This document shows positions 14,525 through 15,344 of a stretch of DNA of 15,344 nt, piece after piece (positions within the stretch are counted from its first letter, which is position 1; each line of letters opens with the position of its first letter). The notes under the pieces are model-generated. The model was not told the DNA's origin, searched no databases, and worked only from the letters and a program-made list of their open reading frames with translations. The stretch comes from a bacterium (GTDB lineage Bacteria; Blakebacterota; Blakebacteria; Blakebacterales; Blakebacteraceae), in contig JALGVQ010000099.1 of NCBI GenBank assembly GCA_025774615.1, forward strand, positions 1-15,344. Direction: 5' to 3'. A program made the translations under genes and the position numbers.

Positions 14525-14775
14525 TGACACTATCAAGAATAGGAAACTCAATTTTCGTCGAGCATACCATTTTGTCTGAATTCCAGCCAATCCTCCCGGA
14601 TATGGCTCTTTCAGTACCCCCCAACATCCTGGTGAATCCCCACGGAAGCACCAATCCCCACAATGAGGGGTCTCTCCCCTGCCCTGAAGCATGAGAAGGA
14701 CCTGTAACGGCCCGTGGGATACCAGTTCGGACACACGCCCACTACATGGGGGGATTCCTGGTCAGGATAGTGTCA
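14525..14775. repeat. Perfect 10-bp inverted repeat bounding a 251-bp gene-free segment
   Basis: TGACACTATC (14525-14534) and its exact reverse complement GATAGTGTCA (14766-14775) enclose sequence with no credible gene. Inside is a small AGGGG-TCTCT-CCCCT hairpin (14666-14680). The stretch lies between the toxin-antitoxin promoter and the transposase remnant, so this may be the ends of a small non-autonomous element or a scar of past insertions. No flanking target duplication was recognised. With only 10 bases, chance is not excluded. Nothing else was seen between 14521 and 14784. Confidence 0.4.
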
Positions 14776-14784
14776 CGTGGAGAT

Positions 14785-15344
14785 TCAGGCGCTGCGGGGG
14801 GATTGAACAGAGGGAACGCACTCAGCCACCTTGAGCTCAGCCGGCGGCGACCGGCCGGAGGGCAGGAGCGCTTCTCCGGGCCGCCACTTCAGGTGCCGCA
14901 GGATCTTATCCACCACCGGGGGATCGGTGATGAAGCTGAGGATCTGCATCCCGTGTCCGCACTCAGGACACAGGAGTGGATCCTCCAGATACACCTTCGC
15001 GATGAGCTGCTGCCATCTGATGCGGCGCCGGCGATCGAACGGTGTCGGCTCCTCCTCAGGCGACATCCACAATGCAGGTCCCCCATCCTCTTGCCTGGCC
15101 CGCCGGTGCTGCAGCCGGATCCCGGAGGCATTGGCATAGGCACCGAAGTAGACCACCTGGCGTTCATAGAAATCGGGGATATGGGTGATGAGCCTGGCGA
15201 TGAATTCCAACACCCCGAGTTCGACGGGGGAATCCATTCATCGGGTTGCCGCAATCAAGGAACTTCCCGACTGCCCGTTCAGAGACCGACCGCAGGGCAC
15301 CGAAGGTGTGCTGAAACTGCTCTTCGTACACACCAAGAAACGAC
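14785..15344 (-). pseudogene. IS91-family transposase remnant with internal deletion, 5' end outside window
   Basis: The minus-strand frame entering from the window edge reads VYEEQFQHTFGALRSVSER and then KFLDCGNPMNGF (down to about 15230), the N-terminal region of IS91/Y2-type transposases just before their zinc-binding part. At the same point a second frame takes over (ATG 15235-15237, preceded by a stop): LGVLEFIARLITHIPD and VVYFGAYAN, then LCPECGHGMQILSFITDP with a DKILRHL tail. This is the C-terminal end of the same protein family. The whole central part, with the catalytic tyrosines and most of the zinc-binding cysteines, is missing, and the two ends are out of frame. The element is therefore dead. 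The tail to the stop at 14785 is Pro/Ser-rich. A host gene with this domain is less likely. Confidence 0.75.

Noticed and set aside
1-15344. CRISPR arrays, tRNA and rRNA genes, riboswitches (including cobalamin or SAM types before the methionine genes)
   Set aside because: No regularly spaced repeats, cloverleaf or conserved RNA motif was recognised on reading either strand.

Overview
The window is GC-rich bacterial DNA with tightly packed genes, many of them facing each other. No rRNA, tRNA or phylogenetic marker is present, so the host cannot be named. The mix suggests an anaerobic or fermentative bacterium from a spirochaete-like, Bacteroidota-related or candidate lineage: four probable lipoproteins with relaxed lipoboxes, a PurF-like protein of the type starting MGGFFG, an uncoupled B12 methionine-synthase reactivation domain, and an IS91-type remnant. 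This is inference only.

Region 1 (1-3678) looks like a peptidoglycan-fragment scavenging locus. It holds a DUF1343/NamZ exo-muramidase (minus, cut by the window edge), a beta-lactamase-fold serine hydrolase placed like AmiE (plus), and a GH3 NagZ-type N-acetylglucosaminidase (minus). All three carry lipoprotein-type signal peptides. The same three families lie together in Bacillus subtilis (ybbC/namZ, ybbE/amiE, ybbD/nagZ). The 3' end of nagZ is broken: the frame stops at 2023, but a recognisable family C-terminus continues in another frame to 1893, with a core segment missing at the junction.

Region 2 (3841-8728) carries a PurF-like phosphoribosyltransferase that lacks the glutaminase nucleophile cysteine but keeps its PRPP loop and four Fe-S-type cysteines, then a 1140-residue lipoprotein of glycoside hydrolase family 38 (alpha-mannosidase type).

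Region 3 (8713-10110, minus) is a 12-helix MOP-superfamily membrane protein with a GTG start set by a strong Shine-Dalgarno sequence.

Region 4 (10314-13423, plus) is a metabolic run: a stand-alone methionine-synthase activation domain, a homocysteine S-methyltransferase module (together two pieces of a split MetH), and a class II fumarase/aspartase that looks more like aspartase.

Region 5 (13424-15344, minus) is accessory DNA. It holds a HEPN/MNT toxin-antitoxin operon whose MNT gene is fused to an XRE-type DNA-binding domain. Its promoter has an exact TTGACA box and an inverted repeat over the -10. Beyond it is a 330-base stretch without genes, containing a perfect 10-bp inverted repeat, and then an IS91-family transposase remnant that has lost its catalytic middle. 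The toxin stop codon directly abuts the aspartase stop codon.
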